Shown here piece by piece: positions 1 through 14,999 of a stretch of 42,500 bases of DNA. Position numbers and translations under genes: made by a program. The number at the start of each line of letters is the position of its first letter. The stretch's first letter is position 1. The DNA comes from Cryptomeria japonica (Eukaryota > Streptophyta > Pinopsida > Cupressales > Cupressaceae): NCBI RefSeq assembly GCF_030272615.1, contig NC_081406.1, forward strand, positions 142,756,041 through 142,798,540, given 5' to 3'. The notes below the pieces were generated by a model. The model did not search any database. It had not been told where the DNA came from and was given only the letters and a program-made list of their open reading frames with translations.

Positions 1-95
1 GAGAAGGGGAGAGAGTGAGAGAGAGAGGGATGGGGTATGGAGGAAGGGAGAAGGGGGAGAGAGAGAGAGGGGGAGAGAATAATGAGGGGGGACGG
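1..95. repeat. GA-rich minisatellite, left array
   Basis: Purine-only DNA with the core ATGGGGTATGGAGGAAGGGA at position 30, the same unit that makes up the array at 1128-1320. The array is cut by the window edge. Confidence 0.85.
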
Positions 96-99
96 AGGG

Positions 100-420
100 A
101 GAGGAAGAGATATCAAATCCAGGACACAATATGACCCTTAGAACACAATATGACCCCTAACAACATCTAAGGGGTCATAGGGTGTCCTAAGGGGTCATAT
201 GACACTATAATATCCCTTAGCACACCATAGGACCTATAATGACACCAAATGGTGTCCTAAGGGGTCATAGAACACCATAGGACACTTTAGAACACCATAT
301 GGTGTTGTTATGGGTCATTGGTGTCCCGAGGGGTCTTAAGGGGTCACAGGACACCATATGAGCTCTTAGGAAACAATATGACCTCTAATGACACCTAAGG
401 GGTCATATGGTGGGCTAATA
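100..420. repeat. Field of short inverted motifs GGGGTCAT / ATGACCCC
   Basis: About 300 bp built from reshuffled short words: CTAAGGGGTCATA and its complement TATGACCCCTTAG, GGTGTCCTA, ACACCATAGGAC and CACAATATGACC. Forward copies lie near 169, 192, 260 and 399, inverse copies near 130 and 150. Spacing is irregular, so it is not a simple tandem array. No coding potential is seen. Confidence 0.7.
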
Positions 421-1127
421 AAATGATATATTAAATTTAAAGTTATGAATAGAACATCATACAACGAGACTCCAAGGGAACAAACAACAAGGCTTCCCTA
501 AAAAGCAAGTGTAAGAGCTTGACCTAACCCTAAGACCACTGCCTAAGTTCTAAAACCTATGATGCTATTAAATTTGCAAGGTTATAAGACTGATCTCGAT
601 TGTGACTATAGGAATTACACACTTGATTTCTTTCAAGGGTATGTACTGTTCCAAGCTGTTTGACAAGTGATGATCATCATATACTACCACTTCCATGCAT
701 ACAACAAACTTTAATTTCTTTAGGTGATAGGCATTGTGTAACAACATAGGAACTCTCACATACCCACCACTATCATTCTACAAGACATCATCTGTGTTAC
801 TCTCCCTCTTTCTCTTCCTACTTGTTGTTTCCTTTTGAAAAACATATTGCAGGTACTCTGACTCATCATGTTGCTTTGTTGACACTATTTTCCACATCTT
901 CTCTGCTCATTAAAAACACATTCGAGAAGAATATTGCTGCAGGTTTCCTTGTTTGTCACGATAATATAGTTGTGGTTAAATTTCAAACCCTATTCCTCCT
1001 ATTCAATATACACACACAAATCCATCAGTCAATTTTCTTAGGAGAGCATACATGATAAATTTCAAAGAGGAAGTTGCAGACAAGAAATAAATTCACTTAC
1101 TTCTATAGAAGTGCAGACATAGTTGCA
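421..1127. other. Intergenic, no gene seen
   Basis: Open frames here (for example 568-759 and 822-1055) are short and carry no recognisable domain. This stretch separates the two GA-rich arrays. Confidence 0.6.
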
Positions 1128-1320
1128 GTGGGGTATGGAGGGAGGGAGGGAGAGAAGAAGAGAAAGAGGGATGTGGTATGGAGGAAGGGAGAAGGGGAGA
1201 GAGCAAGAGAGAGAGGGAGGGATGGGGTATGGAGGAAGGGAGAAGGGGAGAGAGCAAGGGAGAGAGAGAGGGATGGGGCATGGAGGAAGGGAGAGAGAGA
1301 GAGAGAGGCACCTTGTATGC
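1128..1320. repeat. GA-rich minisatellite with exact 51-bp unit
   Basis: Units starting ATGTGGTATGG/ATGGGGTATGG begin at 1171, 1222 and 1273 (51-bp spacing), with a shorter unit at 1128. The same unit is seen at the window start. Overlapping Glu/Arg/Gly-rich and Ser/Leu/Pro-rich frames are by-products of the purine/pyrimidine strand bias. Confidence 0.9.
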
Positions 1321-1344
1321 GTTTGAGAGGGGGAGACAATACAC

Positions 1345-1495
1345 TCGGATGTGTATATATATGTTTAATATATTATATATTATATGTATATACACATATT
1401 ATATATACAATAGATCATATTATATACATATTATATATTACATATATTATATGTATATACACATATTATATATAGAATATCATATTATACAATAG
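1345..1495. repeat. AT-rich repeat with two copies of a ~67-bp unit
   Basis: TATATGTATATACACATATT occurs at 1381 and again at 1448, each followed by ATATATA and a short unique spacer. It is almost entirely A and T. Confidence 0.8.
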
Positions 1496-1497
1496 TG

Positions 1498-2436
1498 CAT
1501 ACGTGCTGTTTATAGGAAAACGAGCGCGTACGTGCTGCTTACACCATAAGTACCCCGTACGTGCTTTTGACTGTTTAGGCTTGGAAATAGGCTTGGATGA
1601 CAAAGCTACAGTTTGGAAGTTTGATTTCCCTCCATTTCTCTCATTTTTGATGTGTTTTATTTTATCAGCTTGGTTTATCAACTTTGTCATCATCAAGTTT
1701 ACACTTCATCAAGTGGGTATTTCTAAAATTGCCACCATATTTTCACCCATCTTCTGAGCTTTCTAACCATATAATTTTTTTTCAATTTGAACAACAATAA
1801 CATATTATTATTGAATTTCTTTTACCAGTGTCTCCATAGTTCTCATAGACATAGGTGCACCATTTTTTGAATAACTTTTGATATACTTATCCAAATTTTA
1901 AAAAATTTATATATTATTGTAGTGCACTTGATTATTTACAATTTTTTTTTAAAAAATTGTATTTTTGATTTGTTTAGTGCAACTTATGCTTCGCGCACAA
2001 ACATGTACCTAATTTTCAGGATGTGCTCGATTGGAAAAATCATAAAAAAAAACATACTCAACAAAAAATTACAAACAAATACACATATTCTAGTGCTCAC
2101 TCTTAACTATCTTTTTTCCAAAGGATTTGTCAAAATATTAAATCTAACTATGACTTTTTTGATGCGCACGTTAGACACTATGTTATGTTTTTCAGAAAAA
2201 AATTAGGGTCAGTTTTTCGTGCACAAAGGATTTGGCCCCCTTAATCTTATCCAATTTTGAAAAAGTTTAGTAGTTTGGAAACTAGATTGAGAGTACTACA
2301 ATATTTATTTTTTTATTATATTCATATCTTGAGTGGATGACTTTCAAATTTTGCCTCCAAGTTCAGGTTCACTTGATTTCAGAAATAAAAAAGTGTCCAC
2401 TTATACCCCCCTTTTTGACCACCATCTTTGTGCACT
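1498..2436. mobile_element. Possible terminal fragment of the same transposon family as at 33.97 kb
   Basis: The segment TAGGAAAACGAGCGCGTACG at 1513 matches the 29-bp subterminal repeats at 34123-34210. At 2419-2435 the sequence CCACCATCTTTGTGCAC is the exact inverse of GTGCACAAAGATGGTGG at 33968, and GTGTCCACTT just before it matches the inverse of the AAGTGGACAC that follows there. This suggests the right end of another copy, pointing the opposite way. The DNA between is AT-rich without a gene. Confidence 0.4.
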
Positions 2437-2444
2437 TAACCAGA

Positions 2445-2926
2445 ATCATTATTCTATCTAAATTATATGAGAATATAACAAAATAAAGTATCCCAAGAAA
2501 ATATACACAACAAGAGTTTGATATACTTCGTTTTCCTACTATTACATGGTCATTTTACCTCCTTTTGGTAAAAAACTTGATTGTTGCAGCGTTGTTTTGT
2601 GTTTTTGAGTTGATTTTTTCTATAATTTTGGGCCCCTTAAAAGCACTTTTAATTGCAAACAATAATAATTTATACCCAGACATGATTTGAATTATCTAAA
2701 TAAAAATAAAAATTATGAGAAATTATGCTTAATCATACAAAGGAATAAATATCTAATTAAAAATATGAATGAGACAAAAATAACATATAAAAAATGTCTA
2801 TAAAAATCACATCATTATGTATTCTTTGAAAGAAAACTAGTAGATTTTAGCAACATAATGAAGTGTGTATAACCACTATGTACATAGAAAATTAGTAAAC
2901 TAGACTCGTTATTATAGATCCAATAT
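2445..2926. other. Intergenic, AT-rich
   Basis: I see no gene, repeat or regulatory motif here. It lies downstream of the terpene synthase. Confidence 0.5.
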
Positions 2927-2938
2927 ATCAAAGGACAT
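2927..2938. repeat. Left copy of the 12-bp target-site duplication of the SINE-like element
   Basis: ATCAAAGGACAT, identical to 3064-3075 on the other side of the insertion. Confidence 0.6.
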
Positions 2939-3063
2939 ATGTGAGTCCACCAACACAACAAAAGAACAAAGCCTACACACATAGCTGCCCAATGAGGATT
3001 TGAACCTTGGTGGCAGTTTTACCAAGCAAGTGTTTTAACCCTTGCATTACATGTGTCCCCCCA
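2939..3063 (-). mobile_element. Short tRNA-derived SINE-like insertion with 12-bp target duplication
   Basis: Read on the minus strand, the 125-bp segment begins TGGGGGGACACATGTAATGC and carries an A-box-like TAATGCAAGGG followed by a good pol III B box, GGTTCAAATCC (plus-strand 2996-3006), about 45 bases later. A non-tRNA tail follows, ending near GGTGGACTCACAT. The 12-mer ATCAAAGGACAT lies on both sides (2927-2938 and 3064-3075), as expected for a target-site duplication from L1-type retroposition. It lies only about 50 bp past the stop codon of the terpene synthase, so it may sit in that gene's 3' UTR. No long A tail is seen. A degenerate tRNA pseudogene without retroposition is the alternative. 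Confidence 0.6.
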
Positions 3064-3075
3064 ATCAAAGGACAT
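3064..3075. repeat. Right copy of the 12-bp target-site duplication of the SINE-like element
   Basis: ATCAAAGGACAT, identical to 2927-2938. Confidence 0.6.
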
Positions 3076-3113
3076 TTTTCTTAATACTCCATATATTTAA
3101 TCTAATTAAAAAG

Positions 3114-8535
<5,422 letters not shown>

Positions 8536-8611
8536 TTTGGGACTCTAATATTATTCTTCACAGCAAGGAGGATGTTTCTCCTTGTTCTGGTGAAGCTTGC
8601 CAACCCCTGCA

Positions 8612-8618
8612 ATTTATA
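8612..8618 (-). promoter_or_regulatory. Probable TATA box of the terpene synthase gene
   Basis: On the minus strand this reads TATAAAT (preceded by TAC). It lies about 77 bp upstream of the ATG at 8535, so transcription would start near 8585 and leave a 5' leader of roughly 50 bases. Core-promoter assignment is an inference from motif and spacing only. Confidence 0.55.
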
Positions 8619-8619
8619 G

Positions 8620-10780
8620 TACTTCCATCAGATTTTGAACGGCTGAGATGAACTTGTGTAATCTTACCATTACTATAATTCCTTTTGTAGCGCTCCAATA
8701 ATTACAGAAAATTCAGATGACTGGTCGTTTTACATGAAAAGTACAGTGGCGTAACTAAACAAAATGCTTTCCAGTCCAGTGCTTGTGGGAATGAGATCCT
8801 CAAGCGTACAAAACAGATTCCAAGCTTGGTTGATGGGTTCGTATGTCACCTCAAAGAAAGCAAACAAAATGAACAAATGAACAAATACGTCTCGACTGGG
8901 AAAAAAACAGAAGAAGATGCAGACCACCAATAATAATATCCCGTGTTTGTTCGTGCGAATTCTTCGCTCTAAATACAGTGGGATCAGCAGCTCCACAAAT
9001 GGGGCTTTCAATTTTTAAAAATGGAAATGGATTTTTAAAATAATGGTCAAATATGACGGTAGTAATAGATTAATTATATTCAATTACTATTTCAATAGAC
9101 TAATCGTTCTCAATCTTTTAGGGATAAGTATTGACATGACACTAAAACATAGAGCTGGAGCTGCTGAGATTTTTTAGGAAAATTTTAAAGATGGTGGTCC
9201 CATGAATTTTATAGTGTAGTTCACCGGCTCAAATTTGCATGCCTAAAAAGTAGGGGCTTCTATTTTCTTAGAAAAGATTTCAAATAATCTCCTAGCACAA
9301 ATGTTTTCCCTTCATGGGACCCCTGCCTTATTTTGGCCGGTAGCTGCTGCTGAAATTTTTTTAGGAGCAATTTGTGGAGTTGGTGGCCCATGATCTTAAG
9401 TTACATTAAAAAAATTCTTTAAGAATAATTTGTCACATAAATTTCGAAAAAAAATGTGAACTATCTCAAATATAACAAAAATTGCACTTAAGCTTTACCA
9501 TAGAAACATAAAGTAATACACTAATTATGTCCAATTACTATCCCAAGTATAAGTTCCCGCACCACTAGCGATCCTCTCCCTTACTATAATAAATTGATTC
9601 TTAGATTTTCAAATTCAACTTTCTCATCCTTGAAATCTAGGTAAGGGAGAAATACTTAATTATATTTATTACATTTATTATCTTCATTCCTAACTCATAA
9701 ATTCAAGGTTTAATCATTGTTTAATTAATGACATTACGTGAAAAGAAGTGGAAGGAATTTATTTTCATTAGATTATTTGATAAACCTAACTTTTCTTACA
9801 TGAATGAATGTTAATCCTTCTCTCATTAGAGATCTCAATTTTTTTCTGGATATAATATAATAGAAAATAATATAACATTTATATATTATATATTATATAT
9901 TATATCTTAAATAAATTATTACGAAAACATGAAATTAATTTTTTATTAACAATGTTTTTTATATTATATTAAAGATACGACATAATAATCATCAATGTGT
10001 CTATCCAAATTGATCGAAGTTATGATTGTGAAAAAAAAAGTTTTAAATTGGCATGCTATTAGTTCTGTTCATCACCATAACGTTTAACCCACTAATGGTG
10101 CATTGATGTATATCTTGTCAATTATGAAAATATCTATGCAACATACAAAGATGCACATTTGAGTGTGATTATTAATTCATTAATAATAAAAAATTGTTAT
10201 ATGATAATTTTTAAATAATTAATAAATATGATAAAAGGTGAATCTTGTATGTTGTAGAGATAAAAGTGTCAACTATGCTAACTCTTAAACGGTGTGCCAT
10301 TGATCATTGTTAGCTAACATGTGATACCCAAAACTGTTACAAATGTGATTTTATTTTAAATCATTCAAGATAGATAATGACTAAATTTAAAAGATAAAAT
10401 TTATTAGTTGAAATCTTGTTCTTTTAAAAGTTCACAATAAGGATAATATGTGTATTTATTAATCAATATAATTTAACTGAATTTGTTAATAAACAATAGT
10501 TAAAAAAATAATTATCAATGGATTGATTAAGAAATTTCCCCTGATCTTTAGGCTTTCACATGTACAAAGAATATGTTGACATTTCTTTATTATTTTAAAA
10601 CCGTTGTATAGGGGAAGAGTTCTAATTACAACCCATGTTCCAATTACCATTCACTCTTTGCTTACATAATTCCTCAATTGTCAACTTATAAGAAACCAAA
10701 AAGTGTTAACTTAACGCCCATTAGTAAAAATTTCACATATATTGATCACTGATTATTTTAATAGGGGGTTTGTGCAACTT
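8620..10780. other. Intergenic region upstream of the terpene synthase
   Basis: No coding region is seen. Two diverged copies of a segment with CTGCTGAGATTTTTTTAGGA-like sequence and GGTGG(T/C)CCATGA lie near 9155-9215 and 9345-9400. A TA-only stretch is at 9840-9910. A segment at 8916-8978 recurs at 11517-11579. Confidence 0.5.
8916..8978. repeat. Diverged duplicate of 11517-11579, in the upstream region of the terpene synthase
   Basis: GATGCAGACCACCAATAATA followed by CGTGTTTGTTCGTGCGA and TCGCTCTAAAT aligns with AATGCAGGCCACTCAATAGT, CGTGCTTGTCCATGCGA and TCGCTCTAAAT at 11517-11579. Identity is roughly three in four by eye. Confidence 0.6.
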
Positions 10781-11020
10781 TATTGGTTCCCATAGTGCAT
10801 AGACTACTGAAACATTTTGAGATGGTTGTAGTGTACAATAATTGGGGCATCTTTAAATATGTATTGGGTGAGACTTTGAAACAACCACTTTTTGACCCTA
10901 TTAGCACCCATAGTGCACGACTCCTGGTACATTTTGAGGTGCTTGTAGTGCATAGTTATTAGGACATCTTTAAGTAGGTATGGAGTGACACTTTGATACA
11001 ATTACTTTTTGACCCTTGTG
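10760..11020. repeat. About 117-bp direct duplication
   Basis: ACATTTTGAG(A/G)TG begins at 10812 and again at 10929. Each is followed by TTGTAGTG, GG(G/A)CATCTTTAA and (C/T)ACTTTTTGACCCT in order. The minus-strand frame at 10804-11001 only mirrors the duplication. Confidence 0.75.
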
Positions 11021-14000
11021 TGCAAATTCTGCAACATGTGTCATCAATAATCAGAAGCGAGAACAATAGCTATAAACAGTTAAATCACGTACAAAGACAA
11101 GAAATCATCAAAATCCGATATAATTTACATTTCATGAAAATTTATAATTAATGCTAGTGGATGTATTCTGTGAATTAGAATTAAGATTAAAATTGCAGTT
11201 AAAGCCCTAGTTGTGGCTGTGCCTGTGGTTGAAAGTATTTTAGAGAATGGCCACATGCTTTTTTAAATTGCACGTTCCAGTTATCTGTGGGTCCCATAGA
11301 CTGTTTGACCTTGTGAATATTATTAAAAACATTTTCATACTTTATACCTCAAGTTTTTTCTACAAATTGTATGTTCCGTAGATCCCATAAACTGTTCAAC
11401 CTTATAAACTTATTAAAAACATTTTATAACTCATTAAAAACATTTTAATACTCATTGAATCCCTTCCCATCTCCATCACCACGCAAAACAAACAAAATTA
11501 GTAGAAATCGGAATACAATGCAGGCCACTCAATAGTAATATCTCGTGCTTGTCCATGCGATTTTATCGCTCTAAATCAGTTAGTTTGATCCACATAAATC
11601 GGAATAGAAAGCACGCCTCACACAAGAGAATCAATTGTATGAAAAGTTAGCCTTAGAGTAGATTATTGCTACGAATTATAGTTCAAACTTATGTATTATG
11701 ACCATGTTTGCATTCATCGAAATCAGGTCTAGATTCACATAGAAGAATTACAATGAAAAATATATAGTCAAGGTAAAAAATTAATAAGGGAGAGGGTCTT
11801 ATGGTGGCCATCCTAATTTCGCATCTTTCAAATTTTGTTTTAAATATTTCAATTTAAAATTTTTTTTTACAACTATTTATTTGTTAATTTTTTTATTTAA
11901 AAAGTTGGTTTTTAAATTCACATGGTCAAACATGATGCCACATAACATGCCTTTTTGTCAAGGTGTCCTAAATGGTCCCAAAAAGAAGTAAGACCCACAA
12001 TTGTGCGTTAAGTCTCGTTTATTGTTGTGCTGATGTGGCATCACAGAATTGGTTATTTTTTCAAATTTATTGGAATCTTTTTGAGAAAAAATATTGACAT
12101 GACATTTTTTGTACTCCACTAATAAACTAATTATGCCCCATTAATGGACTAATTATGTCCAACTACTATCCCAAGTATAGGATCACACAAAACCATCAAG
12201 CCCTTGTATTGTATTGTGCCCCACTAATGAACTAATTATGTTCAATTACTAATTATAGGGATTTCAAATTTATTTATTTGACTATAAACTTGTATTGTAG
12301 TAAATTGTATCCCTTAACAAATTCACACTTTATTTGGCACCTAGTTTATTGTGCTTTTTCATTGATCATTTTTTGCCTATTTGTGCCCAATTACACTTTA
12401 AATCTTAATTGTTAATAACACAATTTTAATGTGGGCAAATACTTAATTTAGGATTCAATCTAGTATCATAAACCACAGAACTCACGACTCCATTTTAGAG
12501 GCCCTATTTTGGTGGGACCTGGGCACCCAACAAAGGTGTCTTGCCAAAATTCCTTAAAATGTATAGCTAGTTGCAAGTGTGAGCCTTCACATTTTCAAAT
12601 CTAGTCTCGATTTTGGTACTTGACCATTTTATGTTGGCTTTTTTTTAATTATAAAAAATGTCTTCTCATCCCTATATAAAGCACTACTTCTATCATTCAT
12701 AAGGGCTAACGAATTTTAAGACATTTTATGAAAATTCAAATGGTCAAGCAAGCACTTTAGGTGAGTTATAAGCATATTGAGAAACAAACTACAACATTCA
12801 ACATTCAAGTATGATTTAATATGTGTTTTTTATGTTTTCTTATCATATTATTACATTAACACTGTAAGGACTTGTCTAAAGAGCATTGCATAATCACCAT
12901 TTCCATTCTTAAGGTAATAATCATTTCAATTCAACATTCCCATTAATACTTAGGCTCTATCCTACTAGGGATAATCTCTCTTTTTCATCAAGAACAACTA
13001 TAGTGGAGAGGTGGGAACAACAACACAAGGTTTGACTTAGGCAAGCCCCTATACAACACAACCATTCTTTCCCAATTTGTGTGTGTGGGTTTAGATATGA
13101 TAGTAGAGAGTATTACAAGTGCACTAAGAAAATAATGACAAACATTCCCATATTTCAAACAGGCAAAAATAATTGGACTAAGGCACCCAATACACATGTT
13201 TGATATTTTTTGGATGAATTTTAGAGAGATAAACTTATAAAGGCTCTTGACTACAAATATGCTTCATTATGTTTGTACAAACGCCCATTGATTGGGCTGC
13301 CCAACACATCAGTTTGACACTTGTAGGCTCAATTTGTAAATCTAGGTTCCTTTATGCATTCTCTTTCTAGATTTGGCCTACTATGTTGCTTTTTTGTTAT
13401 GAAATTTACTTTTATTGTTGAAAGTCATCATTATTCTATCATTAAACCTAGATATTGAAAACACAATTTACAATTTCAATTGCATTATAACAAAGAAACA
13501 TAAACCCAACTATTTATCTCTCCTATTAGGACCATAAATGAACCTATGTGTGTTCCAATGCTAAATTATGGAGATTTGAGATCTTAGTTTGCATCCATAG
13601 ACCTTATAAGTGACCTGCATGATCTTTTATTGCCCAAAAGATGAGAATTTGATCTCAATTTCTCAATTGCATTGTCCACTCCCTTTGGCTCTTTGATATA
13701 AGCAAGAATGTATCTTTGGAATCCCATGATTTAGTAACCTACCACAAACTCTAGTTTATTGACCAAAAAATGCACTCAAATGAGTTTTCGCCAAACTAAG
13801 ACAACCATGGTTTATAAGCCTACCAAGATCTCTAATTCGTTGGCCAACAATTACAAATAATTTGCTTTCACTTGACTATAGAGCTCCAATAATCATTTTG
13901 ACACTTGCTAGATTTTTTTCCTTAAATCGTCTGACATCCAAATAATAGTTTAGGATAAGAAAAAAAATATGGAATGCGGTTTTGTTGTTTTTTCCTAAAT

Positions 14001-14999
14001 CAGCTAACACACAAATCTGAACATTGAAATAAACTTCTTTTCTTGAGCCACTTTTAGTGAAAGGAAGTCAAATTGCATTGAATATCTTTGTGAAAACTTG
14101 AAAAATATTCGTGAAGAATAAAAATAATTACGTATGAATGGCTAAATTAACTTAAATGTGATTGACTCTCTAGAGTCTAAACATTTATCTTTCTCCTTCA
14201 ATACTATGCTTTTTCTGTAGTAGAAAACATTGATACTGACGTGTTTAGAGACAAGGGAAATGTAGAGCTACAAATTAATTGCTAGCTTCATTTTAGGATG
14301 AATAATGGAATGACATTTATTGAAATTCTTATATCCCCAATTCAACTGAAAAAGAAAGAATTGTTTTTGGGTCACACAAAAAATTGATGACAAAGCTTCT
14401 CAATAGTTACTAGGTGAGAAGCATTAAATATAATTCTTAAAAGTGGATCCATATTCCAAAATTTCATATTATAATAGCTTAAACATGCCTCATTTAACTT
14501 AAGAATCCCAAATAATAATAAAATAGAATTTTCATTATACAAGAGATGATATTATTTTTCAAATTATGATGCCCTAGAAGCTATACTACTTGGATTACTA
14601 AAATATAGTAGGTTTCGATTTTACATATTTCTTCTCAAACGAAGAGGAAGAAACTAGTAGGATATAAAGTAATATCAAAGGACACACTTGATTGTTGCTT
14701 TAAAATGATTTGTCAGCCATAGTTTAGAGGAGTGAGAGCTAAAGATAATCCAATTATGACATGAAATATAAATTTTTCACTATGCCTGATTCGGTTGTTA
14801 TTGTTGGATATCTTAGCTGCAAATATTATATTTAGTTCCCCAAAGTTAGACATGTGATTAAAAAGTCAGCACATAGTACCATCCATTAAAGAAATCTTGA
14901 TAGAAAAGTTCAATACATAATTGATGTTTATTGATTGCCTAACTCATTTTGAGATATCAAAAAAATAATGATTTGTATCTATTTTGCAAAAATTCTTAT
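11021..14999. other. Intergenic, AT-rich, no gene seen
   Basis: No open frame with a recognisable domain. The phrase ACTAATTATGTCCAA(T/C)TACTATCCC recurs here (near 12150) and near 9518, with a weaker copy near 12230, marking a dispersed old repeat family. The frame at 12988-13197 has no supporting feature. Confidence 0.5.
11517..11579. repeat. Diverged duplicate of 8916-8978
   Basis: Same orientation and motif order as 8916-8978, about 2.6 kb further from the terpene synthase. Confidence 0.6.

Noticed and set aside
1074-1495. Glu/Arg/Gly-rich plus-strand and Ser/Leu/Pro-rich minus-strand frames
   Set aside because: They follow a 51-bp purine-rich tandem repeat in all frames; no independent coding signal.
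568-2206. Short frames at 568-759, 822-1055, 1503-1757 and 1922-2206
   Set aside because: No recognisable domain, no splice context, low-complexity AT-rich DNA.
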